Source: Gigaspora margarita
Taxonomy: Eukaryota > Glomeromycota > Glomeromycetes > Diversisporales > Gigasporaceae
DNA length: 64,000 nucleotides
Assembly (NCBI GenBank): GCA_009809945.1
Contig: WTPW01000409.1
Coordinates: 65,022-129,021 of the forward strand
Direction of reading: 5' to 3'
Part shown: piece after piece, positions 11,240 through 21,954 of the stretch
How the letters are laid out: every line of letters starts with the position of its first letter
How positions within the stretch are numbered: the first letter of the stretch is position 1
Made by a program: the position numbers and the translations under genes
The notes under the pieces: model-generated
The model's input: only the letters and a program-made list of their open reading frames with translations
What the model was told of the DNA's origin: nothing
Database searches by the model: none

Positions 11240-12029
11240 AATGTATCAACCCAACATAGCATCTAATCACGTGAAAAAAAACAAAAATATGTAAAACCTA
11301 AGATACTAATAAAAAATGCCGGTAATAAAAATTTATAATAGAACATGCTAATTTAACCCTATAACTACTAACATTAAGGATTTATGATCTAAAATTTTTC
11401 ACACGAATTTAGTTTATGTACACAATCAGATTTCCTATTTTATTTCATATTAATAAGTTGTAATTTTTTTACTTGAAGTACCTTTTTTTTGCATTTATAG
11501 CCAAATTGTAAAAAATAAAAAATTAAATCCGTATCAGCCCAACAAATAATCGAAATGCTCATATAAGAAATAAAAAAAAGCTAAATTATGCAAAACCTAT
11601 TGATAAATTTGATCTTTGTGTACTAATAATTAAAAATCTATTTAAAATAGATCTTTATGCGTTCAAAAAATGAACAAAATTTTTTTTTGTTTTTTTAAAA
11701 AAAAATCAAATATGCAAATATTTTGCGGCCAAAATACTTACCTATTGGAAAGTGGTTCAGTAAGTAGAACTGACTGAGATTTAATACCATTATAATATCG
11801 TGCCATTTTTATAACAAAATGTTATACAATATATCTAAATGCAGCCAATCAAATAATCTACATGTGATTATAAATACAATGCGTTGCACCCAAACATGTA
11901 ACGCATAACCACATGCTACAAAAAAATGAATACAAATACACAGGCAACACAAGAAACAGACCGCGAATGTAAAAACTGTCTAAAATGAGAATATTACCAA
12001 GACACATATCATGTGATGTGACTTCAACT
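11240..12029. other. Helitron 5' region before the Rep gene
   Basis: AT-rich leader inside the Helitron. From about 11910 it shows weak coding resemblance (Gln/Glu/Arg-rich) to the repeated N-terminal segment of Helitron proteins. The 181-codon minus-strand frame 11858-12403 is antisense to this coding sequence and is not a gene. Confidence 0.5.
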
Positions 12030-12570
12030 GCAGAACTGTCAGAAACATTTCGCGAAAGAAAAATCATCTTGCAAGAGAAGCACATGCTCACCATATTGCA
12101 AACGAAACCGTCAAAGATGCTGAACAACGTCAAAGTGTAAAAAGACAAACATATCCTCGCCAACATGATGAGAGTTTGCAGAACAAACAGAAATGCGAAA
12201 AAAAGCAGAAAAATGCTAAACACATAGTTACTAAAGCAGTGCATTGTGAAAATTATAATACTAATGATGTAACTCCACACAATATAGATCGAATGAATGT
12301 GCTGTGTCCTGAGTGCAAAGCATTGCATTGGATAGGTGAAAAGGTTGCTGGCTCCAAAAAATCTCCCATTTTTAGTATTTGCTGTGCAAAGGGTACAGTA
12401 CAACTTCCACCTGTCATTTCCCTACCTCCACTATTGCAAACACTTTTAATGGATAAAAGTGTTCAAGCACATGAATTTCAAAAAAAATTCAAATGTACAA
12501 CTCTGTATTAGCCTTTACTTCTATGGATGTCAATATTGATAATTGTGTTACTGGAGCACAGGGTGTATAT

Positions 12571-12819
12571 CAGTGTTTAAAATAGAAATTTTAATTTACC
12601 AGTACATGCACCTGTTATATAAAAAAATACCGGTTCAAAAAAAAAAAAAACCTGCATTAGTAGAAAATGATAATTGGAGGCACATAGATGCACACACCGG
12701 TTACTTCAAAAAATTCTGGATCATGCACCGTTTGTTGCACTGGCCCAATTTTAAAATACCAGTATATGCAATATAAAAAACGGTAGATCCAGATTTTTAT
12801 TATGCTATTTTATACACTG
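12571..12819. mobile_element. hAT-type MITE, copy 2, in the Helitron gene
   Basis: A 249-bp copy of the 3060 MITE with ends CAGTGTTTAAAAT and ATTTTATACACTG. The 8-bp target duplication GTGTATAT is perfect, showing that it inserted into the Helitron coding sequence after the Helitron. Confidence 0.95.
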
Positions 12820-15486
12820 GTGTATATAGTTTTCACATACAAGGAGAACTTTATCATCGAATTGGGTCTCTTATACCTGAGAATCATAATACACCTTTAT
12901 TTTCACAAATTTACATGTTTGACTCAAGTGAACAATTACAAGTTAGACTACAGTTGATGCCTGAGCTTGATTCAAGTATTCTTGAATCTCTTCAAACAAT
13001 GTTGTATGAAGTCAATCCTTATGTACATGTATTTCAAAATGCAGCCTGTATTTTAAATAAAAATTCTGCACAGGATATACAAATTGGCATAACTAAACCA
13101 CGAATAATCTTCAATATACTACACCCACTGCTTCTGAAATTGCTATCCCTATTGTCAGAGACGGACAAGAAGACGAACTATCAAATAGAGATATCGTATT
13201 GCATAAACAAGGTAGTGGTATTCAATGCATTTCTGAAATTCACTATAGCTATAGTCCTTTGCATTATGTTTTAATGTTTCCTTATAGTGAATCTGGATGG
13301 CATCCCAGTATTTTTCTAAAAGCCCATGAAGAAATTCTTTTATCAAATGATAATTTAGACAACATATATGAAGATGAATTAATAACTAATGGTAGGTCTT
13401 CACTATATTTCAAATTTACCCAGCTATAGTTTTTTGTATTATGTTTTCTCATAGTAAATCTGAATGGAATTCCATTCTTTTTTTAAAAGACCATGAACAA
13501 CTCCTTTTAACAAGCGATAATTTAGGCAATATTTATGAAAATGACCCAATAACTGATGGTACACCATGAACTAATGTATCAATAATGCAATACTATGCAT
13601 ATCGTCTGCAGTTACGAATTCAAAATACAGATGAAGTATTTGCTCTACACAGAGCTAGCCATCTTTTTTAGCAGTATATTGTTGATGCCTATGCATGTAT
13701 TGAACAAAGTCGATTAAATTACCTAAGATGCAACCAAAAAACTATCCGTTCTGAATTATATAGTGGAATTCAAGATGCACTATCAACAAGTGANGAATTA
13801 CCNGAAAATCTCNGTATTGGTNNTCNTATTATACTTNNCTCAAGTTTTATNNGAGGCCCACNANATATGAAACAATTGTANCAAGATGCCNTGACAATTG
13901 TTGGTCAGTTGGGCAAACCAGATCTTTTTATAACAATGACTTGCAACCCAAAATGGGCTGAGATTCAAGCAGAACTATTATCCAGTCAAACAGTACAAGA
14001 CTGACCTGATCTCTGTGCATGTGTATTTTGGTTAAAGCTAACTGCACTGCTAAATGATATTGTTAAAGCTAGAATATTTGGTCAAGTAATTAGATATATC
14101 TATGTTATTGAAGCACAAATGCGTGATCTACTTCATGCACATATGTTGTTCATTTTAGCTCCAGAAGACAAACCTCATACATGTGAAGAGTTTGATCATA
14201 TTGTTTCAGCAAAAATTCCTAATCCAATTATATACCCTGAAGAATATGAAATTGTAGCAAAATGTATGATATGGACCCTGTGGACCAAGTAATATGAATG
14301 CACCATGTATGCATAATGGAAAGTGCTCAAAGATGTATTCAAAAACCTTTCAACCTACAATATATCAAAATAATAATGGCTATCCAGTCTACTGCTGACG
14401 ATTTGATGAATGTATAGTACAAGTGAAAATAGTGTTCAGATCTAGATAATCTGTTTATCTAAAGATAATTATCTGTTGAAAAAAGTCATTATCTGTTATC
14501 TATATCTGTTTATAATTCTATTATCTGGATAACTATCTAGATTATCTAGATACTATAAATATTGTAAATACAAAATTGTTTATTGTACTATAGATGTGCT
14601 AGCAACCCAGGATTGCACCTCTAGATTATTATATAATTCTTAATATCTCAACCCACACTATCTTTAAACTGGAGTATAACCTGGTTGTTGCTTCAAAGCT
14701 AGAGATGGGTTTCATGCATGCACATGATTCCTCAATCATGCACATGAATGTGCATTAATGCGCATGTTTCTGAATCATGTGCATTTTATCCCATCAAAAT
14801 TTTATATAGAAAAGTAAATATGTGTAATTAATATTCTAATCTATCTATATACTTCAATTTTGGGTCTGTTCACTTTAACACTTTTAATTGGTTGTATCCG
14901 AAAAATGTGCCCTAAATGTGGGAAAACTACCAGAAATACGTAAGATAATTATGATGATTATCATGCTCGAGTAATTATTATAACATTTGAGTAATTATTA
15001 TAACATTTTTTAACCCTTTTATTAATGCCCTTAAACAGCACAAAATTGTGAAATATGAATTTACCAAATTACTTTTGTTGTTTGGTTGCCTAATATTTAC
15101 AAACTATTTTGGGCTAAAAAAGTTCATGAATTAGAAAATGTTTTATAATAGTCTCAAATTCAAGAATAAGTGCAAGAATAAGTGCAAGGGCAAAAACAAG
15201 TGCAAGAACATGATAAATACTTCGTGATAGATAAAACATAAGATTAATAAAAAAAATAGTGAATATATTAGTAAATATAAAAAAAATTAAATTCAACCAA
15301 ACATTTAGATGATTAATTTCTAGAAGTTTTGGTTGCAATTTTTTGCTACCCAGATTATCAGATTATCTGATAATCGACTAATTTTCTCAGCGATTCATAG
15401 TTTTATGTCGATCTACCAACCAATAAAATCACAAATATGTTCAAAAGGTGATCAGTGTGCTAAAACTAATATATAATATAATCAAG

Positions 15487-16030
15487 TTATTGTGCTTTGA
15501 CACTTTTTGATTGGTTATATAACCCTCTCCTTTTTCTCAATACTAAAAAACATGTATCCATTAAAGTATTAGTAAATTTATGCCCTCCATCTGTTCCTTT
15601 ATGATAAAAGTTATAAAATACTGCGTCTAATCAATTATATTTAATTAGTCTTTTTCTTTCATCCTTAAATTCCTCTGTGGCTAATGTCCCCCCTAGCAAA
15701 ATAATCAACCCTACTCCGTCAGGTTTTAATTTCTGACAAACTTGCCTCACTCATGCTATATTTCCTTTTCTTGTGCTATATTTCTCTATTATTTCCTTAT
15801 TGGTTATAATTTGGTTAAATGGTGGGTTGGCTAAAACTATATAAAACTTATGACAAAACTTATCCCTTTTTAACATATCTCCTACTTTAATTAATCCTAT
15901 TTTGTCCTCTCTGTTTTCTTTTGCTTGTTGGCTAAAGTCTCCACCTTTTTTATTAGTTAAATGTTCCTGTGCTATGGCTGCTAATTTAGCACTTAATTCT
16001 TGGCCGTAAACTGTTATTAAAATGTTAAAC
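15487..16030 (-). pseudogene. Bacterial-type N6-adenine DNA methyltransferase fragment
   Basis: Read on the minus strand, one frame runs about 180 codons to TAA (15487-15489), interrupted only by two TGA codons (15751-15753 and 15631-15633). It contains VYGQELSAKLAAIAQEHL, then VGDMLKRDKF, the catalytic motif IV LANPPFN, LKPDGVGLIILLGGTLA, and a C-terminal KFTNTLMDTCFLVLRK. This order (GQE, NPPF, LKPxG) is that of the type I HsdM/N6_Mtase family. The N-terminal specificity region and the S-adenosylmethionine motif I are missing, so it is inactive. Both TGA codons fall where aromatic residues would suit (A-TGA-VRQV, N-TGA-LDAVF), as in the Mycoplasma code. It is not preceded by a usable start, and a fungal promoter is not evident. 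Arginine CGA decayed to TGA is an alternative. The family assignment is fairly sure; donor is inference. Confidence 0.75.
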
Positions 16031-16355
16031 CTAATATATCAATGATCAAGTTATATCAAGAATGTCATCACAATTCAAATTCATTAGCAATTGATATGAG
16101 AGAATATAATTGTGAAGAAATGTGTTGGTAAATGCTAATACAAATTCTGTACTTGCAAAAATGACAATATAAGGGAATCAATCAAAACCAAATAAAATTA
16201 TCCTGCAGTCACAAATGTCCTATCTGCACGAAAGTACTACAAATTTTATATGTAAGTATATAATAAACGGTGATTGGTGTTGCTTAATAATGAGAATAAA
16301 ATTTCAATTGCACTTCCATTTTTGATTTGCTATATCCAAAGACCGTAATCAGACC

Positions 16356-16685
16356 TAGAGCTGTGACTCAGATTGAAAAATTGCGACCCAGGTTTGACCT
16401 GGGTTAACAATTTTTGACTCGAGTTGACCCTGTCAATGATTAATTTATACTTTAAGTCCTGGTATATTAAAATATATACTTGTGATATGATTATTAAATC
16501 AGAACCCTCGGGCTTTGTATCAAAAAACTTTTTACCTTGCTCACAATTTTAGTTCATTCATTTTTTATATCAGTTCATTAGAATTCATCTATCTATTTAA
16601 CTAACCCGGGTCAAGGCAATTTTTGACCCATGACCCATCAAAATTTTGACCCGTATGGGTCAAGTCAACCCGGGTAACAGCTCTA
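16356..16685. mobile_element. MITE-like unit with GGGTCAA-rich arms
   Basis: Inverted ends TAGAGCTGTGAC and GTAACAGCTCTA flank arms of 'gacccaggtttgacctgggt' and 'tgacccgtatgggtcaag' type. The ends resemble those of the hAT MITEs at 55666 and 57988, and the arms those of 31137-32125. No matching 8-bp flanks were found, so the ends are tentative. Confidence 0.55.
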
Positions 16686-16894
16686 GTATATGCTTGTACG
16701 TATACTTTTATATATATATTAATACAGATAATCTATAGATAATTATCCGAACTTGAAGTAACTATCCAGATAGATTATCTATTGAACAAAATTGTTATCT
16801 GTTATCTGTATTATCCGCATAATCCAGATAAAAAATTAAACAGATCTGAACACTAAGTGAAAGGTGTTCTACTTGATAACCGTTGGGTTGTACC

Positions 16895-17362
16895 CAGTGT
16901 TTAAAATTGGATTTTAAAATTTTATATGGAATATATGTAATATTTTAATAAAAACTGCGGAATTAGCGTATCAACTTGCACATTACATTTTTATTAAATT
17001 ATATATCTGCGGAAAATTAGTTTAATATGCCAAATTATTCTTTGGCAAAAATGTGTAATTATTTCAAACTTTATACAACTGATTCCTATCACTTGCTTAT
17101 AAGAAGTCAATGGTAGAACATTGTGATTAGCATCTGTTCCCTATTTGACTTTAGCATATAGATTCAATAAATTTTTTAATAAATGCCTGCAGATTTACTA
17201 ATATAAAACCTGCAGGACAAAAAAAAATATCTATAATATGCAGAAATTCTGCAGAACTTTTTTTTTCATATTTGCAGATTCCACATATATTCTTAAAAAA
17301 AAATTGCGAATTAAATTTTTAGTCTGCGCTCCACAGATTCTGCAGGCCAATTTTAAATACTA
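16895..17362. mobile_element. hAT-type MITE, 468 bp, in the Helitron gene
   Basis: Ends CAGTGTTTAAAATTGG and CCAATTTTAAATACTA, with a perfect 8-bp duplication GTTGTACC (16887-16894 and 17363-17370). The first 13 bases equal the end of the 3060/12571 MITEs, so both may be mobilised by the same transposase. No coding content. Confidence 0.9.
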
Positions 17363-19879
17363 GTTGTACCACATAATCTCTACCTATATAAAAAATATCA
17401 ATGTTATATAAATGTTGAGATTTGCTCTTCAGTACGTGAAGTTAAATATCTTTTTAAATATGTGTACAAAGGGCATAATAGAGCAACTGTAACAATTAGC
17501 AATAATAGTAATTTGGATACACAAAATGCAGAAGTAGTTGATAAAATTAGACAGTATATTGATGCATGCTATATTTTAGCATCTGAATCATTTTGGTGAA
17601 TAATGCATTTTAAAATGCATAGAGAATCACCAGATATTGTTCGCTTAGTTGTACATCTTCCTGGGTGTTATTTAGTTACCTTTGCTGACAATAAATTACT
17701 TGAAGCAATCTGACAAAGTGCAGAAAATGAAAACACAACCCTAACAGCTTGGTTTGAAGCCAATAGAAATCCTTCTTTTACTTTATTAGCAAGTAACTAT
17801 ACATATTCTCAATTTCCTCAAGCCTTTGTCTTTGATCGAAAATCAAAAAAATGGTATCCACGTATTAGAGGCAATTCAATTGGCCATATGTATTTTGTTC
17901 ATCCAGGAGCTGGAGAACAATTTTATTTGTGCCTATTGTTAAGTACTATATGAGGAGCTTAATCCTTTACTCATTTAAGAACTGTAAATACTACTTTTAA
18001 AAATGCCTGCTGAGCTTTAGGACTATTGCAAGATGATAATGAATGGGACCATTGTTTAGAAGATGAAGCAAAAATACATTCAGGCAGTCAGCTTCGACAT
18101 TTATTTGCTATTATTTTAATCAACTGCCATCCAAATAAACCAGAGCAACTGTGGGCAAAACATATTGTAGCTCTTACTGATGATATTCTATAAAGTACAT
18201 GGCAGCAATCACAAAATTCCACTTTACAATTAACTGAATCTAAAATTGAAAATGAAGCATTAATTCGATTAGAAACCATTCTTTTACAGCAAAACAAATT
18301 ATTAAAGGACTTTCTGAATATGCCCTGTTCAGATATTGTTTGTGAATTTGGAAATACTTTGTTAAATGAGGAATTGAACTATGATATACCTACTCTTACA
18401 AATTTCATTGAACAAACTTTACGCTGCTTAAATTATGAACAACATGCTATTTTTAATGAAATAATTCAAGTTCTTGAAACTTGCACTTTTGCATATTTTT
18501 TATATATATAGATCTGCAAGAACTGGCAAAACCTTCCTTTACAACCTTCTTCTTGCTATAGTTCATGCAAACAGAGATATTGCTTTAGCCGTTGCATCTT
18601 CAGGAATTGCTTCTATATTACTTGATGGAGGTTGTCAGCCCATTCACACTTTAAAATTCCACTTGATCTTGATGAAAATTCAACTTGCAATATTTCAGCT
18701 AATTCTGATCTGCTGAACTTATAAAACAAGCCACTCTCATTATTTGGGATGAAGCTTCAATGATGCATCGCCATACATTTGAAGCAGTTGATCGCACTTT
18801 TAGAAACATTATGAGTTCAGTTGATCAAAACTTTGAAAATTTACTATTTGGTAGAAAAGTAGTAGTTTTTGGTGGTAATTATCAGCAAATCCTTCCTGAA
18901 GTTCCAAAAGGAGGGCGTGCAGATTTTGTTAATACCAGTTTTTGCAGTTCATACTTATGGTAGCATGTTAAAATAAGAAAGCTAACAATTAATATATGCT
19001 TATGTACTGCTTTAAATATTGTTGATGCTTCAAGTGCTGCTTCATTAAGAAATTTTTCTAACTGGCTACTTTTAATTGGTGAAGGACAAATAACTGAAAT
19101 CAAACTGAATAGTAACTACATTAATCTGCCACAGAGTATTGTAATACATAATGATTCTTATCAGAGCTTGATTGATTTTGTATATCCAATTTATGAACAA
19201 ATGCACTTAATTCAGCATACATAGTAGAAAGAAGTATCTTAGCACCATGCAATGCAGAAGTAAACATGCTTAACTCAGATATTCTTTCACAATTCCATGG
19301 AGAAGAAAAAATATATTATAGTGCAGATTCTTTAGATCAAAGCTCTGCTATGTATAATCCAACTCAGGAAGATATTTATTCAACTGAATTCTTCAATTCA
19401 TTAAGACTTAGTGGATTACCTCCTCACGTATTAACATTGAAAGTAGGATCCCCTATTATTCTACTTCGAAATATTGATGCCAATGAAGATCTTTGTAATG
19501 GTACATGCCTTATTTGCAGAACACTACAAAATAATGTCATTGAAGCAGAACACGTTAGTGGATCATTTAAAGGAAAGAGAGTGTTTTTGCCATGTATTGA
19601 ATTATCACCATCCAATTGTTCTATGCCATTTGCTTTTAAATGGCATCAATTTCCGTGTCAACTTGCCTTTGCTATGTCCATCCACAAGTCTCAAGGACAG
19701 ACTATAAATTTTCTTGGAGTTTATCTTTCTAAGCCAGTATTCTCACATGGACAATTTTATGTAGCCTGTTTACGTATTACTATTTACCAAAATTTGCGCC
19801 TTTTTCTTGGACCAGCCTCTTCTGAATTACTTAATTGCATCAAAAATATTGTGTATCCAAGTTTTTCAAAAATATAATG

Positions 19880-20570
19880 CTACATTATTGCAATAACTTT
19901 TGCTTTCAAGTTAAATAAAAATTTACTTATTATATCCAGTACTCATGGCATAAAAGTTTTTGCTACATTATTTTTCTTCCAAAATTAAAGAATTTAGTAT
20001 AATTATTACATCTTAGAAGCATTTTAATTATAATTATAAGAATTACAATACTTATCTAATTACTAAAAAAACTGAAGTTCAATAACTGTTTTATTTAATC
20101 ATTTTTTTACAATATTAAATACTTACACTATATTTGTTAGTTAGTAGTTTATGAAACATAATGTACTACCTTTGAATTTATTATTATAATGCAATTCTAA
20201 AAATTTGTACCATTTATTTCATTTATTTATCTCAATCAAACCCTGTTTTAATTATAGGAATTACAATTTTACTTGCAGTTCTAGGCACTAAATCTAAATA
20301 TTAAGAATAACAAAAATGAAATAATGCTATCTAATGATTATTTAATTAACTATTAATCATTGCAATTTTTAATTTTTGCTAAAAACTTTATCTGCCTTAT
20401 TGGTATTTACAAAATTATATTTACTGTACTATTTGATTTTATGATTATGTATATTCATAAAATAATATACTACTCTTAAATAGCTGACCCAAATAACATA
20501 TTAAATTCATTAAGATACTTAAAATATTACTTTCTTAATTTGTAAGTTAAATAAATATGTTTAAATATAA
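19880..20570. other. Helitron 3' noncoding region
   Basis: AT-rich sequence between the helicase stop and the terminal hairpin. No gene is seen. Confidence 0.6.
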
Positions 20571-20601
20571 CCCGTTGTTTAACGATGGGTCTTACATCTA
20601 G
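20571..20601 (+). other. Helitron 3' terminal hairpin and CTAG end
   Basis: acccgttgt / acgatgggt can pair (two G-T wobbles) around a 3-nt loop. Seven nt later the element ends in CTAG followed by T. This is the diagnostic Helitron terminus. Confidence 0.85.
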
Positions 20602-20730
20602 TATCAAATATAAAATGTGGAAAAGGGTATGGTGATCTAGAGAAGTGTTCAGGTTGTTACCCCCAAGTGGCAGACTGAAAGTTAAATTCCACTAATGACA
20701 ATAATAAAAAATAGGCCTGTTTGCTGTAAC

Positions 20731-20906
20731 AGGACCCTGAAATATATAGAGAAAGATAAGGTATTAATTTGCTTATTTTTGGTCTTTTTTGTGCAGATTG
20801 TTTCTTTTATAATAATTAGTTTGCTTATTTTTGCTTTTTTTTGCAGATCTTTCTATATTTGGTAATTTTTGTAAAATCTTACCTTTTTGTAGATATTTCA
20901 GGATCC
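20731..20906. mobile_element. hAT-type MITE (AGGACCCC family), copy 3
   Basis: Ends aggaccctgaaatata and tatttcaggatcct. Flanking 8-mers GCTGTAAC and GCAGTAAC match at 7 of 8. The interior (tttgcttatttttg, gcagatctttc) matches copies 1 and 2. Confidence 0.85.
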
Positions 20907-21954
20907 TGCAGTAACTGTGGCTTAGTATCAGTTGGGTAGAAAACCTGTAACCTTGGTTATGCTATCTTGAATTAGAGCTCTTAGACACAATAGTATTGTT
21001 ATACTAAAAATACAAGGAACCAAAAAATGAAACCCCATTTGGGAAGTCCTAAATAAGAAAATAGATTATGATTTTTTATGTGCTACTATAAAAAGGTTGG
21101 TGCTGGGATCAGAACGAACCTTATAAGGGCAAAAGAGGTACCTAGTGGTTCAGAGTTGCACCAAACTGCAAGTATCAGTATAATGCAGATGTGTTGGTTA
21201 CTGAAAATTCACATATGACTACAAAATAAGATATGGCTGTTTGATGGTACAGAATTGCCAGCAGGGTAAAGTAGCCCTAAGGCAGTGTTGTTGACTGGAA
21301 GCTGGAATCACACTGGACGTCCAGATATTTCCAGTGCTCCAGTGGTTCCAGTGAAGTTTTCACTGGAAGGAATTATTTCACTGGAACCGATAGAATGCTA
21401 GCCAATAAGAATTAAGATCGTATAAGTTCATAAGTTCATATACAAGACCCGCGTCTGGTACATTTAAAACTTCAATAGACCTGGGAGTCTGTTGTACAGT
21501 TGTTGTACAGTTGTTGTACAGTAGGTTTCATGCATGTGCATGATTTCTCAATATGTGCATTAATGCGCATATAACGCTTTAACTAAATCCAACTAAAAAA
21601 AAAAAAGCATCTCAATTAAAATTCACGATCTTTTAGATTTATTATGAATGCTAACTATGCAATCGCCTAAATTTCTACGGCTTTTGCTAGTCTTATTATT
21701 AGCCTGCTTCTAATAATTTGTAATAAAAGGTGGATTTTTTATTTATTTTTACATATATTAGTGATAGTGAATAACGCTGCATAATTTTTACTAAATGCTT
21801 TAAATGTTCTCAGAAACTTTCAAAGCCGTAATAAAATAATACTTGGATGGTAAGTAAAATCTATTTATAATTTATTTATAATTTAAATGTCATAAAGTTT
21901 AAGTGTTAATATTGTTAGGTTCAAAAAAACCTGTTTTACTCAAAGATCTAATCT

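Larger units (their letters stand above)
14429..16854. mobile_element. hAT-type nonautonomous element with bacterial-like cargo
   Basis: Inverted ends AGTGTTCAGATCT (start at 14431) and AGATCTGAACACT (end 16854), with 8-bp flanks AAGTGAAA (14421-14428 and 16855-16862) identical. The subterminal parts are rich in tccagataatctg-type motifs, facing in from both sides (14440-14560, 16715-16835), as in known hAT elements. It interrupts the Helitron Rep gene. It encodes no transposase. The interior holds a methyltransferase fragment (15487-16030) and a smaller MITE-like unit (16356-16685). Confidence 0.85.
12030..19877 (+). pseudogene. Helitron Rep-PIF1 helicase protein, decayed
   Basis: Rolling-circle transposase of the Helitron. 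Order of parts: Arg/Glu-rich N-terminus (12030), cysteine motif LCPECKALHW (about 12302), GELYHRIGSL (12845), Rep domain with HUH motif HAH at 14134-14142, the paired tyrosines of KYLFKYVYKG at 17447 and 17459, then WYPRIRGNSIGHMYFVHP (17850) and the PIF1-like helicase. That helicase has Walker A (ARTGKTFLYN, about 18515), Walker B (IIWDEAS, 18739), VVVFGGNYQQILPE (18860) and the C-terminal MSIHKSQGQT (19675). It is dead: several frameshifts (for example near 18510), many stops and three insertions. At least five stops are TGA where arginine is conserved (near 14002, 17598, 17711, 17952, 18015), which suggests CGA-to-TGA change. Ambiguous bases at 13794-13880 are assembly problems. Confidence 0.9.
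11025..20601 (+). mobile_element. Helitron with both ends, carrying nested insertions
   Basis: The 5' end is placed at A|TCTATATATTAAAAAATT (11025) and the 3' end at CTAG|T (20601), preceded by a hairpin accccgttgt-like stem (20571-20591, acccgttgtttaacgatggg) about 7 nt upstream. Helitrons insert between A and T without target duplication, as seen here. The element encodes one Rep/helicase gene on the + strand. It is split by a MITE (12571-12819), a 2.4-kb hAT-type element (14429-16854) and a 468-bp hAT-type element (16895-17362). Without these it is about 6.4 kb, a usual size for an autonomous Helitron. The 3' end is firm; the 5' end is less certain. Confidence 0.82.

Noticed and set aside
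11858-12403. 181-codon minus-strand open frame
   Set aside because: Antisense to Helitron coding sequence with recognisable motifs on the plus strand; Cys/Phe-rich composition is that of a shadow frame.
14893-14940. Possible zinc-ribbon fragment (MCPKCGKTTRNT)
   Set aside because: Only about 12 codons before a stop; too short to support, though it lies in the element that carries the methyltransferase piece.
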